A stretch of DNA of 7,124 nt, taken from UBA7672 sp035548775. Lineage in GTDB: Bacteria; Pseudomonadota; Alphaproteobacteria; Caulobacterales; Hyphomonadaceae. The stretch is taken from assembly GCA_035548775.1 (NCBI GenBank), contig DASZSI010000295.1:1-7124 (forward strand), given 5' to 3'. Shown here piece after piece: positions 1-5,353 of the stretch. The position numbers were made by a program, and so were the translations under genes. Under the pieces are notes generated by a model. That model did not search any database. It had not been told where the DNA came from and worked only from the letters and a program-made list of their open reading frames with translations. Position 1 is the stretch's first letter, and every line of letters starts with the position of its first letter.

Positions 1-279
1 CGCGCGGCCGTGAACGGAGCAGTGCGCACCCTTGCGCTGGAACTCGCGGCGGACGGCATTTCCGTCAACGCCATCGCGCCCAATTTCATCCAGACCGAAA
101 CCTACTATCCCAAGGCGCTGCTGAACGATCCCGTGAAAGGCCCCAAGCTTCTCGCTCGCGTGCCGATGGGCAGGCTGGGTGAAGCAAGCGAGGTCGCCGC
201 CCTGGCCGAAACCTTCCTGCTGGGAAACACCGGCTTCGTGTCGGGGCAGGTGATCCCGATCTCGGGCGCCTGGTGCTAG
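1..279 (+). CDS. SDR-fold protein, C-terminal part; candidate halohydrin dehalogenase (5' end outside window)
   Basis: The reading frame is open from base 1 and gives 92 residues ending in TAG. It is the C-terminal third of a Rossmann-fold short-chain dehydrogenase/reductase: the alphaF helix (LALELAADGISVNAIAP, residues 11-27) and the closing strand GFVSGQVIPISGAW are typical. It aligns without gaps to FabG-type SDRs (K-A-G-L..., ending VNVVAPG). On that alignment residue 1, Arg, falls on the Lys of the YxxxK catalytic motif. Halohydrin dehalogenases, such as HheC with Ser-Tyr-Arg149, have exactly this Lys-to-Arg change and cleave vicinal halohydrins to epoxides without NAD(P). Two further traits fit: the usual PG is replaced by PNF (27-29), and TYYP (34-37) followed by VPMGRLG (54-60) resembles HheA/HheC. 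The Ser, the Tyr and the N-terminal halide loop or NAD motif lie outside the window, so a plain or atypical SDR remains possible. The GTG at base 10 is internal, not a start. Confidence 0.85.
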   Translation, partial: RAAVNGAVRTLALELAADGISVNAIAPNFIQTETYYPKALLNDPVKGPKLLARVPMGRLGEASEVAALAETFLLGNTGFVSGQVIPISGAWC

Positions 280-725
280 CCTGCTTCCGCTGTCTTCTTG
301 AAGCCGGGCAGGACATAGCTGATCCAGCCGCCCGAGAGCGCTTCCCAGATCATGCGTACGTCGGCCGCGTTGAACTTGTCCCAGCCTGAGTGGGTCAGCG
401 TCACCCGCGTTTCCTTCGGGCCGACCTCGGCAAGCCGGATCTCCACTTCGGTCGTGGGCGTGCCCGGCATGAACCAGCTGAAACGGAATGTGTTGGGCTC
501 GTCGAGCGCCAGAACCTCGCAATGGGTCGCGCCGGAGACATCGCCGGCCGCCCGCTTGGCGCCGTCCTGCTGCATGTAGAAGACGCGGCCGATCTCGTTT
601 GCGTAGTTCATGCAGCCCAGCCAGCGCACGACATAGCCGGGCTCGGTCAACACGCTCCAGGCGCGCTTCAGCGGCACGTTGAGCGTGGTTTCACCCACGA
701 TGGGGCTCAGTTTTCCGGCGTTCAT
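276..725 (-). CDS. SRPBCC / AHSA1-like domain protein
   Basis: This 149-residue protein has the size and layout of a single-domain START/Bet v1-like (SRPBCC, AHSA1 type) protein. The first strand, TTLNVPLKRAWSVLTEPGYV (residues 13-32), and RWLGC (34-38) match the family's 'vp.erVw..lTdP..v.rW' opening. TTEVEIRLAEV and TRVTLTHSGWD are the late beta strands, followed by the long C-terminal helix. These folds form a hydrophobic ligand pocket; no substrate can be named here. The ATG (725-723) overlaps the stop of arsR as ATGA and is preceded four bases upstream by GAGGAAG (bases 736-730 on this strand), so translation is probably coupled. Pairing of an ArsR repressor with an AHSA1-like gene is common in proteobacteria, where the SRPBCC protein is often the main regulated product. 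The stop shares a GCTAGC with the stop of the convergent gene at bases 1-279. A longer reading of this frame up to 1058 is only the antisense overlap with arsR. Confidence 0.88.
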   Translation of the reverse strand: MNAGKLSPIVGETTLNVPLKRAWSVLTEPGYVVRWLGCMNYANEIGRVFYMQQDGAKRAAGDVSGATHCEVLALDEPNTFRFSWFMPGTPTTEVEIRLAEVGPKETRVTLTHSGWDKFNAADVRMIWEALSGGWISYVLPGFKKTAEAG

Positions 726-1027
726 TCGTCTTCCTCGGCGATGGCTTTCAGGTTTTCGAGTTTTCCGGTCCAGAACCCGTCGAGCCAGGCGCGCACTTCG
801 CGCAGCGGCTTCGGGTTGAGGTGATAGACATTTTCCTGCCCGCGCCGCTCGGCATAGGCGAGGCCGGTATTGGTCAGGACCCGCAGGTGTTTCGAGACGG
901 CCTGCTGTGTGATGTCGAAACGCTGCTGCAGCTGGTGAACCGGCTGCGGCCCGCGCGCCAGCTCGCGCACGATGCGCCGGCGAACCGGGCTCGCAATCGC
1001 GTCGAAGATATCCTCGGCAGGGCGCAT
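722..1027 (-). CDS. ArsR-family winged-helix transcriptional regulator
   Basis: This 101-residue ArsR/SmtB-type repressor opens with FDAIASPVRRRIVRELA (8-24), the family's usual first helix (compare 'aLadptRr.Il..L'). The recognition helix is ITQQAVSKHLRVL (39-51), and the beta-wing runs through GLAYAERRGQENVYHLN (55-71). It has no cysteine at all, so it lacks the ELCVCDL arsenic/cadmium site of metal sensors. It groups instead with the non-metal ArsR proteins that accompany SRPBCC genes, and its signal is unknown. It is the first gene of a two-gene operon, and its TGA overlaps the ATG of the SRPBCC gene. The start codon has only a weak ribosome site (GGA about five bases upstream), and the promoter just before it implies a very short leader. 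It probably represses its own operon through the palindrome in that promoter. Confidence 0.92.
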   Translation of the reverse strand: MRPAEDIFDAIASPVRRRIVRELARGPQPVHQLQQRFDITQQAVSKHLRVLTNTGLAYAERRGQENVYHLNPKPLREVRAWLDGFWTGKLENLKAIAEEDE

Positions 1028-1049
1028 GGGTGTCCGTGTTGATCACGAA

Positions 1050-1077
1050 GTAATACAACCGATAGGTTGTAAGTCAA
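1050..1077 (-). promoter_or_regulatory. Predicted promoter of the arsR-SRPBCC operon
   Basis: On the minus strand, TTGACT (bases 1077-1072) matches five of six bases of the sigma-70 -35 box. After a 16-bp spacer, TATTAC (1055-1050) matches four of six bases of the -10 box. Transcription would start near base 1043, about 16 bases before the arsR ATG. The spacer is filled by an inverted repeat, as expected for a repressor-controlled promoter. This is a prediction from sequence only. Confidence 0.6.
1054..1071. promoter_or_regulatory. Perfect inverted repeat, probable ArsR operator
   Basis: TACAACC-GATA-GGTTGTA is an inverted repeat with perfect 7-bp arms and a 4-bp centre. It sits between the predicted -35 and -10 boxes, so a bound dimer would block RNA polymerase. 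A short palindrome of this kind in an arsR promoter is typical for autoregulation. Which protein binds is inferred from position. Confidence 0.65.
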
Positions 1078-1080
1078 GCG

Positions 1081-1096
1081 ATGGATTGCAACCCAT
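1081..1096. promoter_or_regulatory. Second palindrome upstream of the arsR promoter
   Basis: ATGGATTGCAACCCAT reads the same on both strands except at one symmetric pair (ATGG-n-TTGCAA-n-CCAT). It lies just upstream of the predicted -35 box. Its CAACC element recurs from the main operator, so it could be a secondary ArsR site, or a site for another regulator acting on the divergent lipoprotein gene. It could also be chance. Confidence 0.35.
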
Positions 1097-1185
1097 CAAA
1101 ACAGGGGGCGCGGTCTGCGGGCCGGTGATAAGCTCCCCGCGTATCGATCTGGCCGCTTGAGCCGGCCGCGCTGGCGGGGGTGGGG

Positions 1186-1764
1186 ATGTTGAGACTTGCG
1201 CTTCTTTGTTGTGGCCTGTTCGCCACGCTCGGAGGGTGCGCGTCGACGACCATGTTGCCGCCCGATCTTCAAGACGACGAATGGGAGGTGGGCCTGGACC
1301 GGACGCCGTTCTGGCAGCCGGGCGCGCTCGATGGTTACTCGCGCCGGCTTCGTCTCACCTTGAATCCCGGCCTGATCGGGAGCCGTGCAGCCATTCGCAT
1401 CGATACGGCGAGGAACGGCCATGTAAGCGGCTACGTGATCACGCAGCGTCCCGATTCCCACCGACATGCGATCACCGTGAAACGCCATTTTGTTCCGACG
1501 CCTGAAGAGATGGCAAGGCTGGATGCGCTGATCGCGCAGGCGGGCATATGGACGATCTATCCTGAGCACTGGGTCCTGCGCGAAACAGGTAACAACGTCT
1601 GCATCGATGGCGTGCCGACGGTTCTCGAGCGGCTGAGCGAGGAAGGTTACCGCTATTCGGAGGCAAACGCGCAGTGCACGGCGCCCAGCGGATTTCTGAA
1701 AGTGGCTGCGGAAATGATCGAAATCGCCGGCCTCGGGGATATCGTGCCGACCTGGCTTTACTAG
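1186..1764 (+). CDS. Putative outer-membrane lipoprotein of unknown function
   Basis: I do not recognise the family. The 192-residue product starts with a lipoprotein signal: a basic n-region (MLR), a hydrophobic stretch LALLCCGLFATL, and the lipobox LGGC with the acylated Cys at residue 18. Ala at +2 lacks the Asp inner-membrane retention signal, so Lol sorting to the outer membrane is likely. The mature part is globular and mixed, with no further membrane segment. It has strands around LRLTLNPG (55-62) and AAIRIDTA (68-75), a basic patch SHRHAITVKRHF (91-102), and a helix TPEEMARLDALIAQAG (105-120). C139 and C164 are the only cysteines after the lipobox and could form a disulfide in the periplasm. 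The ATG at 1186 is preferred because GGCGGGGG lies just upstream; a GTG at 1180 would add two residues. The gene is divergent from arsR and convergent with tetR, ten bases from the tetR stop. No clear promoter is visible. Confidence 0.8.
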   Translation: MLRLALLCCGLFATLGGCASTTMLPPDLQDDEWEVGLDRTPFWQPGALDGYSRRLRLTLNPGLIGSRAAIRIDTARNGHVSGYVITQRPDSHRHAITVKRHFVPTPEEMARLDALIAQAGIWTIYPEHWVLRETGNNVCIDGVPTVLERLSEEGYRYSEANAQCTAPSGFLKVAAEMIEIAGLGDIVPTWLY

Positions 1765-1768
1765 GCGT

Positions 1769-1782
1769 AGCGGCCTACCGCT
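1769..1782. terminator. Small hairpin between convergent lipoprotein and tetR genes
   Basis: AGCGG-CCTA-CCGCT forms a 5-bp perfect stem with a 4-base loop, starting five bases after the lipoprotein stop and overlapping the tetR stop codon. It could help end transcription from both sides, but it has no U-tract and is short, so the call is weak. Confidence 0.25.
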
Positions 1783-2380
1783 TCGGACGCGGCATGTAGT
1801 GCTGGAACACAGCGCGGGCCGCCTTGAGGCGCTCGGCGCGCGTATCGCCGACGCTGTGGGTCAGCTTGCCCTCGAGAAACAGCGTGGCGAGGCCGTGCGC
1901 CGTCGACCACGCGGCGATGACCGGCGTAAAATCCTTGCAGTCATCGTGACGCTCGGCGCCGGTGACAATCTTCACGCAGAGATCGAAGGTGCGCTCGCCC
2001 GCAGCGTGGGTCTCCGGGTGCCGGGTGGAGTCGACCATCTCCGAACGGAACATCAGCCGGAACTGGGCCGAATGGTCGAGCGCGAAGGCGACATAGGCTT
2101 CGCCCATTGCGCCGATGCTCTCGTCATAGCCGCGCACATGGCGCAGTGAATCCTCAAGATATCCGGTCAGCTTCTCGAAACCGTCACGCACGAGTTCGGC
2201 GAGGATCGCCTCGCGGTCGGCGAAGTAGTGATACGGCGCCTGGTGGCTCACGCCGGCGCGGCGGGCAACCTCACGCATCGAAAGCGCGGCCAGGCCGCCC
2301 TCGTTCATCAGGTCGATACTGGCAGTGAGGATCGAGCCCCGTACGTCTTCGGCGCCGGTTGCGGTCTTGAGAGATGTCAT
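1775..2380 (-). CDS. TetR-family transcriptional regulator with WHG-type C-terminal domain
   Basis: The product is 201 residues. The N-terminal DNA-binding domain is clear: GLAALSMREVARRAGVSHQ (29-47), then the helix-turn-helix signature APYHYFADREAILAELV (48-64). The C-terminal half carries W158, H162 and G163 in AAWSTAHGLATL, the Trp-His-Gly signature of the TetR 'WHG' ligand domain. The start is the ATG at 2380 (MTSLKTATG), with GGGA about six bases upstream. An ATG twenty codons earlier (2440) lacks such a site and would place the palindromic operator inside the gene. It is transcribed divergently from the acyl-CoA dehydrogenase/kinase operon and shares with it a control region with a perfect palindrome. 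It most likely represses itself and that operon. An acyl-CoA or hydroxy acid from the pathway would be a reasonable inducer, but this is inference. Confidence 0.9.
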   Translation of the reverse strand: MTSLKTATGAEDVRGSILTASIDLMNEGGLAALSMREVARRAGVSHQAPYHYFADREAILAELVRDGFEKLTGYLEDSLRHVRGYDESIGAMGEAYVAFALDHSAQFRLMFRSEMVDSTRHPETHAAGERTFDLCVKIVTGAERHDDCKDFTPVIAAWSTAHGLATLFLEGKLTHSVGDTRAERLKAARAVFQHYMPRPKR

Positions 2381-2396
2381 TGCGATCCCATTGTTA

Positions 2397-2411
2397 CTTG
2401 ACACTGTCAAG
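2397..2411. promoter_or_regulatory. 15-bp perfect palindrome, probable TetR operator
   Basis: CTTGACACTGTCAAG is perfectly symmetric around base 2404. It lies 17 bases before the tetR start codon and about 145 bases before the dehydrogenase start. The half-site TGTCAAG appears again at 2426-2432, exactly 21 bp from its first copy at 2405-2411, so the same face of the helix is presented. A minus-strand TTGACA (2431-2426) with a 17-bp spacer would put a poor -10 box (GACAGT) inside the palindrome, which fits tetR autorepression. No convincing plus-strand promoter was found. Confidence 0.6.
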
Positions 2412-2555
2412 GCAAATGGCCCCGGTGTCAAGTCACCCACTCAGCATTGCTTGCATAGCCGGAGGCTGCTGTCAGCTTTGAAGATAGGCGAAACCGACAG
2501 GCTGGCATCGCCTGAAAGTATCCCGCACAAAAGGGAAAATCGAGGGAGACGCGCC

Positions 2556-3824
2556 TTGGACTTCACCCTGCCGCCGGAACTCGCCGCCTATCTGGCCGAG
2601 CTGGACCATTTCATTGAAACCCAGATCAAGCCGCTGGAGCAGGCCGACGACAATATCCGTTTCTTCGACCATCGGCGCGAACACGCCCGCACCGATTGGG
2701 ACAAGGGCGGCCTGCCGCGGGTCGAATGGGAAGCGCTGCTGCGCGAGGCGCGCCGGCGGGCCGACAAGGCAGGGCATTTCCGGTTCGCGCTTCCGAAGGA
2801 TCTCGGCGGGAAGGCGGGCGGCAACCTCGCCATGGCCGTGATTCGCGAACACCTGGCCGCCAAGGGGCTGGGCCTCCACAACGACCTCCAGAACGAACAC
2901 TCCATCGTCGGCAACAGCGTCGGCGCGCTGCTGATGTGGCACTACGGAACCGACCGGCAGAAGGCCGAATGGATGGACGATCTCGCCGCCGGCCGGCGCG
3001 GCTTCGCCTTCGGCATCACCGAACCCAATCACGGCTCCGACGCCACGCACATGGAAACGGTCGCGCGCAAGGACGGCAAGGACTGGATCATCGACGGCGA
3101 AAAGACCTGGAACACCGGCATCCACACCGCGGGCCATGACATGATCATGGCGCGCACCTCGGGCAAGGCGGGCGACGCGTTCGGCATCACAGCGTTCCTC
3201 GTTCCCACCAACTCGCCAGGTTTCAAGGTCGAGGAATTCCTCTGGACCTTCAACATGCCGACCGATCACGCCCACATCTCGCTGACCGGCGTGCGTGTCG
3301 GCGATGACGCCATCTTTGGCGGAGAGGGGCGCGGGCTGCAGGTCGTGCAGCACTTCTTCAACGAGAACCGGATCCGCCAGGCGGCGTCTTCCCTTGGCGC
3401 CGCGCAGTTCTGCATCAACGAGGCGGTCGCGTACGCGAAAGTCCGTGCTCCGTTCGGCAAGCCCTTGTCATCGAACCAGGCCATCCAGTTCCCGCTGGTC
3501 GAGCTGCAGACACAGTGCGAGATGTTGCGCGCCCTCATCCACAAGACCGCCTGGCGCATGGATCATGAGGGCGTATTCCAGGCCTCCGAACAGGTCTCGA
3601 TGTGCAATTACTGGGCAAACCGGCTGTGCTGCGAGGCGGCCGACCGCGCGATGCAGGTCCATGGCGGCCTGGGCTATTCCCGCCACAAGCCGTTCGAGCA
3701 TATCTATCGCCATCACCGCCGCTATCGCATCACCGAGGGCTCCGAGGAGATCCAGATGCGCCGCGTCGCCGGCTACATGTTCGGCTTCATGGAGCAGCGC
3801 GCTCCGAAAGGCGTGAAAGAGTAG
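2556..3824 (+). CDS. Acyl-CoA dehydrogenase, ACAD10/ACAD11-like (LvaC-like)
   Basis: This 422-residue FAD enzyme of the acyl-CoA dehydrogenase superfamily is cytoplasmic. In order: an alpha-helical N-domain opening (M/L)DFTLPPELAAYLAELD; the FAD/acyl-CoA contact FGITEPNHGSDATHMET (152-168); WIIDGEKTWNTG (177-188) in the beta domain; RIRQAASSLGAAQ (272-284) and RAPFGKPLSSNQAIQFPL (297-314) in the C-domain; and MQVHGGLGYSR (366-376). TEGSEEIQ carries Glu394, aligned with the catalytic base of MCAD (IYEGTSQIQ). The chosen start is TTG at 2556: GAGGGAG (2542-2548) lies seven bases upstream, and LDFTLPPEL is how I recall this subfamily beginning (with Met). Fourteen bases separate it from the kinase gene. 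With such a kinase beside it, the enzyme resembles the dehydrogenase half of ACAD11 and LvaC of Pseudomonas putida. These act on 4-phosphoacyl-CoA, removing phosphate to give an enoyl- or 3-hydroxyacyl-CoA. Ordinary alpha,beta-dehydrogenation of an unknown acyl-CoA is the alternative. Confidence 0.9.
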   Translation: MDFTLPPELAAYLAELDHFIETQIKPLEQADDNIRFFDHRREHARTDWDKGGLPRVEWEALLREARRRADKAGHFRFALPKDLGGKAGGNLAMAVIREHLAAKGLGLHNDLQNEHSIVGNSVGALLMWHYGTDRQKAEWMDDLAAGRRGFAFGITEPNHGSDATHMETVARKDGKDWIIDGEKTWNTGIHTAGHDMIMARTSGKAGDAFGITAFLVPTNSPGFKVEEFLWTFNMPTDHAHISLTGVRVGDDAIFGGEGRGLQVVQHFFNENRIRQAASSLGAAQFCINEAVAYAKVRAPFGKPLSSNQAIQFPLVELQTQCEMLRALIHKTAWRMDHEGVFQASEQVSMCNYWANRLCCEAADRAMQVHGGLGYSRHKPFEHIYRHHRRYRITEGSEEIQMRRVAGYMFGFMEQRAPKGVKE

Positions 3825-3838
3825 GGCGCGAGCAAGCG

Positions 3839-5251
3839 ATGGACACGGCAAAGCTCGAATGGGTTCTGAAGAGACGGCTGCCGGGCTTCGAAAAGCTCGA
3901 CGACTGCACGCGCCTTTCCGCCGGCGCCAGCCGGGAAACCTACCGGCTCGAATGCAAGATGGGCGGGGCGTCTCGCACCTTGGCGCTGCGCCGGGCGCCC
4001 GACGCTGGCAAGTCGGCCATGCGGCAGGGACCTGGTCTTGAAACCGAAGCAGTCCTCTTCTCTGCGGCTCGCGCGGCCGGCGTGCCGGGACCGGACGTTC
4101 TGATGGTCATCGAGCCCGATGATGATCTCGGCAGCGGCTTTGCCATGGACTGGATCGAGGGCGAGACCCTGGGCGCGCGCATCGCCCGCAGCAGCGATTT
4201 TGCCGGCGCGCGCAAGTCGCTCGCGCGGCAGTGCGGTGAAATTCTGGCCCGGCTCCATTCGCTCGACGTGACCTCGAACGGACTTGAGGACGCGCTGGAA
4301 GAACTCACGCCAGAACACGCCGTCCGCAAGACGCATGCGGCCTACATGGAACTCGATGCGCCCCAGCCCATGATCGACTACGCGGCGATGTGGCTCTTGC
4401 ACAACCTGCCCAGGCATCACCGGCGCACCCTGGTGCATTCGGATTTCAGGAACGGCAACCTCATCGTCGATGCAACCAAGGGCGTCGTCGCCGTGCTGGA
4501 TTGGGAACTGGCCCATGTCGGCGATCCCATGCGCGACCTTGGCTGGGTCTGCACCCGGTCCTGGCGCTTCGGCGTGCCGGAAAAGCCGGTCGGCGGCTTC
4601 GGCGACTATCACGACCTCTTTGCGGGCTACGAGGACGTCTCGGGCCACAAGGTGGACCCGCATGCGGTGAAGTTCTGGGAAGTCTTCGGCTCGTTCTGGT
4701 GGGCGGTCGGCACGCTGTCGATGGGCCAGTCCTATCGAACCGGGATGGAGCAGAGCGTCGAGCGGCCGGCGATCGGGCGGCGCAGCTCGGAATGCCAGAT
4801 CGATCTCGTGAACCTCCTGATCCCAGGCTGGGGGCGCCGGCCGACGTCCGCGCCGCGCTATCTTTCGACCACCAGCCTTCCGATCACATCGGAGTTGCTG
4901 ACCGGCGTCCGTGATTTCCTTCGCAACGACGCCGCATCGAAGCTGGAGGGCCGCGACGGATTCCTCGCGCGTGTCGCCGCCAACTCCGTCGACATGGTGC
5001 TGCGCGAACTCGAGCTCGGCGCCGACGCAATCGCGTGGGAGCGGCAGGCGCTGCACGGACTTCTCAAGGCCGGCAACCATGGCGACACGGAAGAGATGCG
5101 CGCGGCGCTGTGCAAGGCCATTCGCGGACGGGAAATCCCGCTCGATCGCGGCGACCTGCACGCCTATCTGCGCGACAGCGTGCTCGCACAGGTCATGATC
5201 GACCAGCCCGGCTATGCGGGCGCCGTCGAAGCCCTGAAACACGGGAAGTAG
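3839..5251 (+). CDS. APH-fold phosphotransferase (ACAD11/LvaA-like kinase) fused to a C-terminal DUF6285/LvaB-like domain
   Basis: This 470-residue cytoplasmic kinase probably works with the dehydrogenase encoded 14 bases upstream. Residues 1-335 form an aminoglycoside-phosphotransferase-like domain: nucleotide loop RLSAGASRETYRLE (25-38); strand LALRRAPDAG (48-57), where Arg stands at the usual Lys region, as in ACAD11-type kinases; catalytic loop VHSDFRNGNLIV (199-210) with D202 and N207; and metal-binding VLDWELAHVGDP (219-230) with D221. These kinases are not antibiotic resistance enzymes; ACAD11 and LvaA phosphorylate the 4-hydroxyl of 4-hydroxyacyl-CoAs. Residues about 346-465 are a separate helical domain, SELLTGVRDFLRNDA and then GRDGFLARVAANSVDMVLREL, ending with RGDLHAYLRDSVLAQVMIDQ. 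This resembles DUF6285, usually a small separate protein (LvaB-like) beside the kinase. The domain name is from memory of the family pattern. The ATG at 3839 is the first in frame after the upstream stop; its ribosome site is weak (AGGGCG at 3823). Confidence 0.88.
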   Translation: MDTAKLEWVLKRRLPGFEKLDDCTRLSAGASRETYRLECKMGGASRTLALRRAPDAGKSAMRQGPGLETEAVLFSAARAAGVPGPDVLMVIEPDDDLGSGFAMDWIEGETLGARIARSSDFAGARKSLARQCGEILARLHSLDVTSNGLEDALEELTPEHAVRKTHAAYMELDAPQPMIDYAAMWLLHNLPRHHRRTLVHSDFRNGNLIVDATKGVVAVLDWELAHVGDPMRDLGWVCTRSWRFGVPEKPVGGFGDYHDLFAGYEDVSGHKVDPHAVKFWEVFGSFWWAVGTLSMGQSYRTGMEQSVERPAIGRRSSECQIDLVNLLIPGWGRRPTSAPRYLSTTSLPITSELLTGVRDFLRNDAASKLEGRDGFLARVAANSVDMVLRELELGADAIAWERQALHGLLKAGNHGDTEEMRAALCKAIRGREIPLDRGDLHAYLRDSVLAQVMIDQPGYAGAVEALKHGK

Positions 5252-5263
5252 CTCCAGGCATGA

Positions 5264-5285
5264 TTCCGCAGCTGACGCTGCGGAA
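5264..5285 (+). terminator. Strong hairpin after the dehydrogenase/kinase operon
   Basis: TTCCGCAGC-TGAC-GCTGCGGAA is a perfect 9-bp stem with a 4-base loop, twelve bases after the kinase stop. It is GC-rich and well placed to end or protect the operon transcript, but only AAAAT follows it rather than a U-tract. It is therefore not a standard intrinsic terminator and could be a 3'-end stabiliser or a leader structure of the next gene. Confidence 0.4.
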
Positions 5286-5353
5286 AATCCGCGCCCCACT
5301 CGACGCTGGGGTCACGTAGGGCTAAGCCACGCAAGTCATCTTTCGAGGCATTC

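Noticed and set aside
722..1027. ArsR as an arsenic or heavy-metal sensor
   Set aside because: The protein has no cysteine, so the classic metal-binding site is absent, and no metal-resistance gene is nearby.
726..1058. Extension of the SRPBCC frame upstream to 1058 (260 residues in total)
   Set aside because: The extra part overlaps arsR in another frame and has no family resemblance; the ATGA overlap with its own ribosome site marks the true start.
2325..2555. N-terminal extension of the acyl-CoA dehydrogenase from an ATG at 2325
   Set aside because: It would begin inside tetR and run through the palindromic control region. The extra residues look random, and a strong ribosome site sits before the TTG at 2556.
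2472..3353. 293-residue minus-strand open frame under the dehydrogenase
   Set aside because: It mirrors a clearly conserved enzyme on the plus strand and has no ribosome site or recognisable motif.
3839..5251. Kinase as an aminoglycoside resistance gene
   Set aside because: The APH fold is shared, but the loops (ALRRAP, HSDFRNGN, DWELAHVGDP), the C-terminal extra domain and the adjacent dehydrogenase point to the acyl-CoA kinase branch.
3773..5299. 508-residue open frame on the minus strand
   Set aside because: It is antisense to the kinase gene. It is rich in Arg, Ala, Gly and His with no domain pattern, and is explained by GC-rich codon bias.
5260..5319. 19-codon open frame starting at the ATG just after the kinase stop
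   Set aside because: It is built across the hairpin, has no ribosome site and no recognisable features; it is probably chance.
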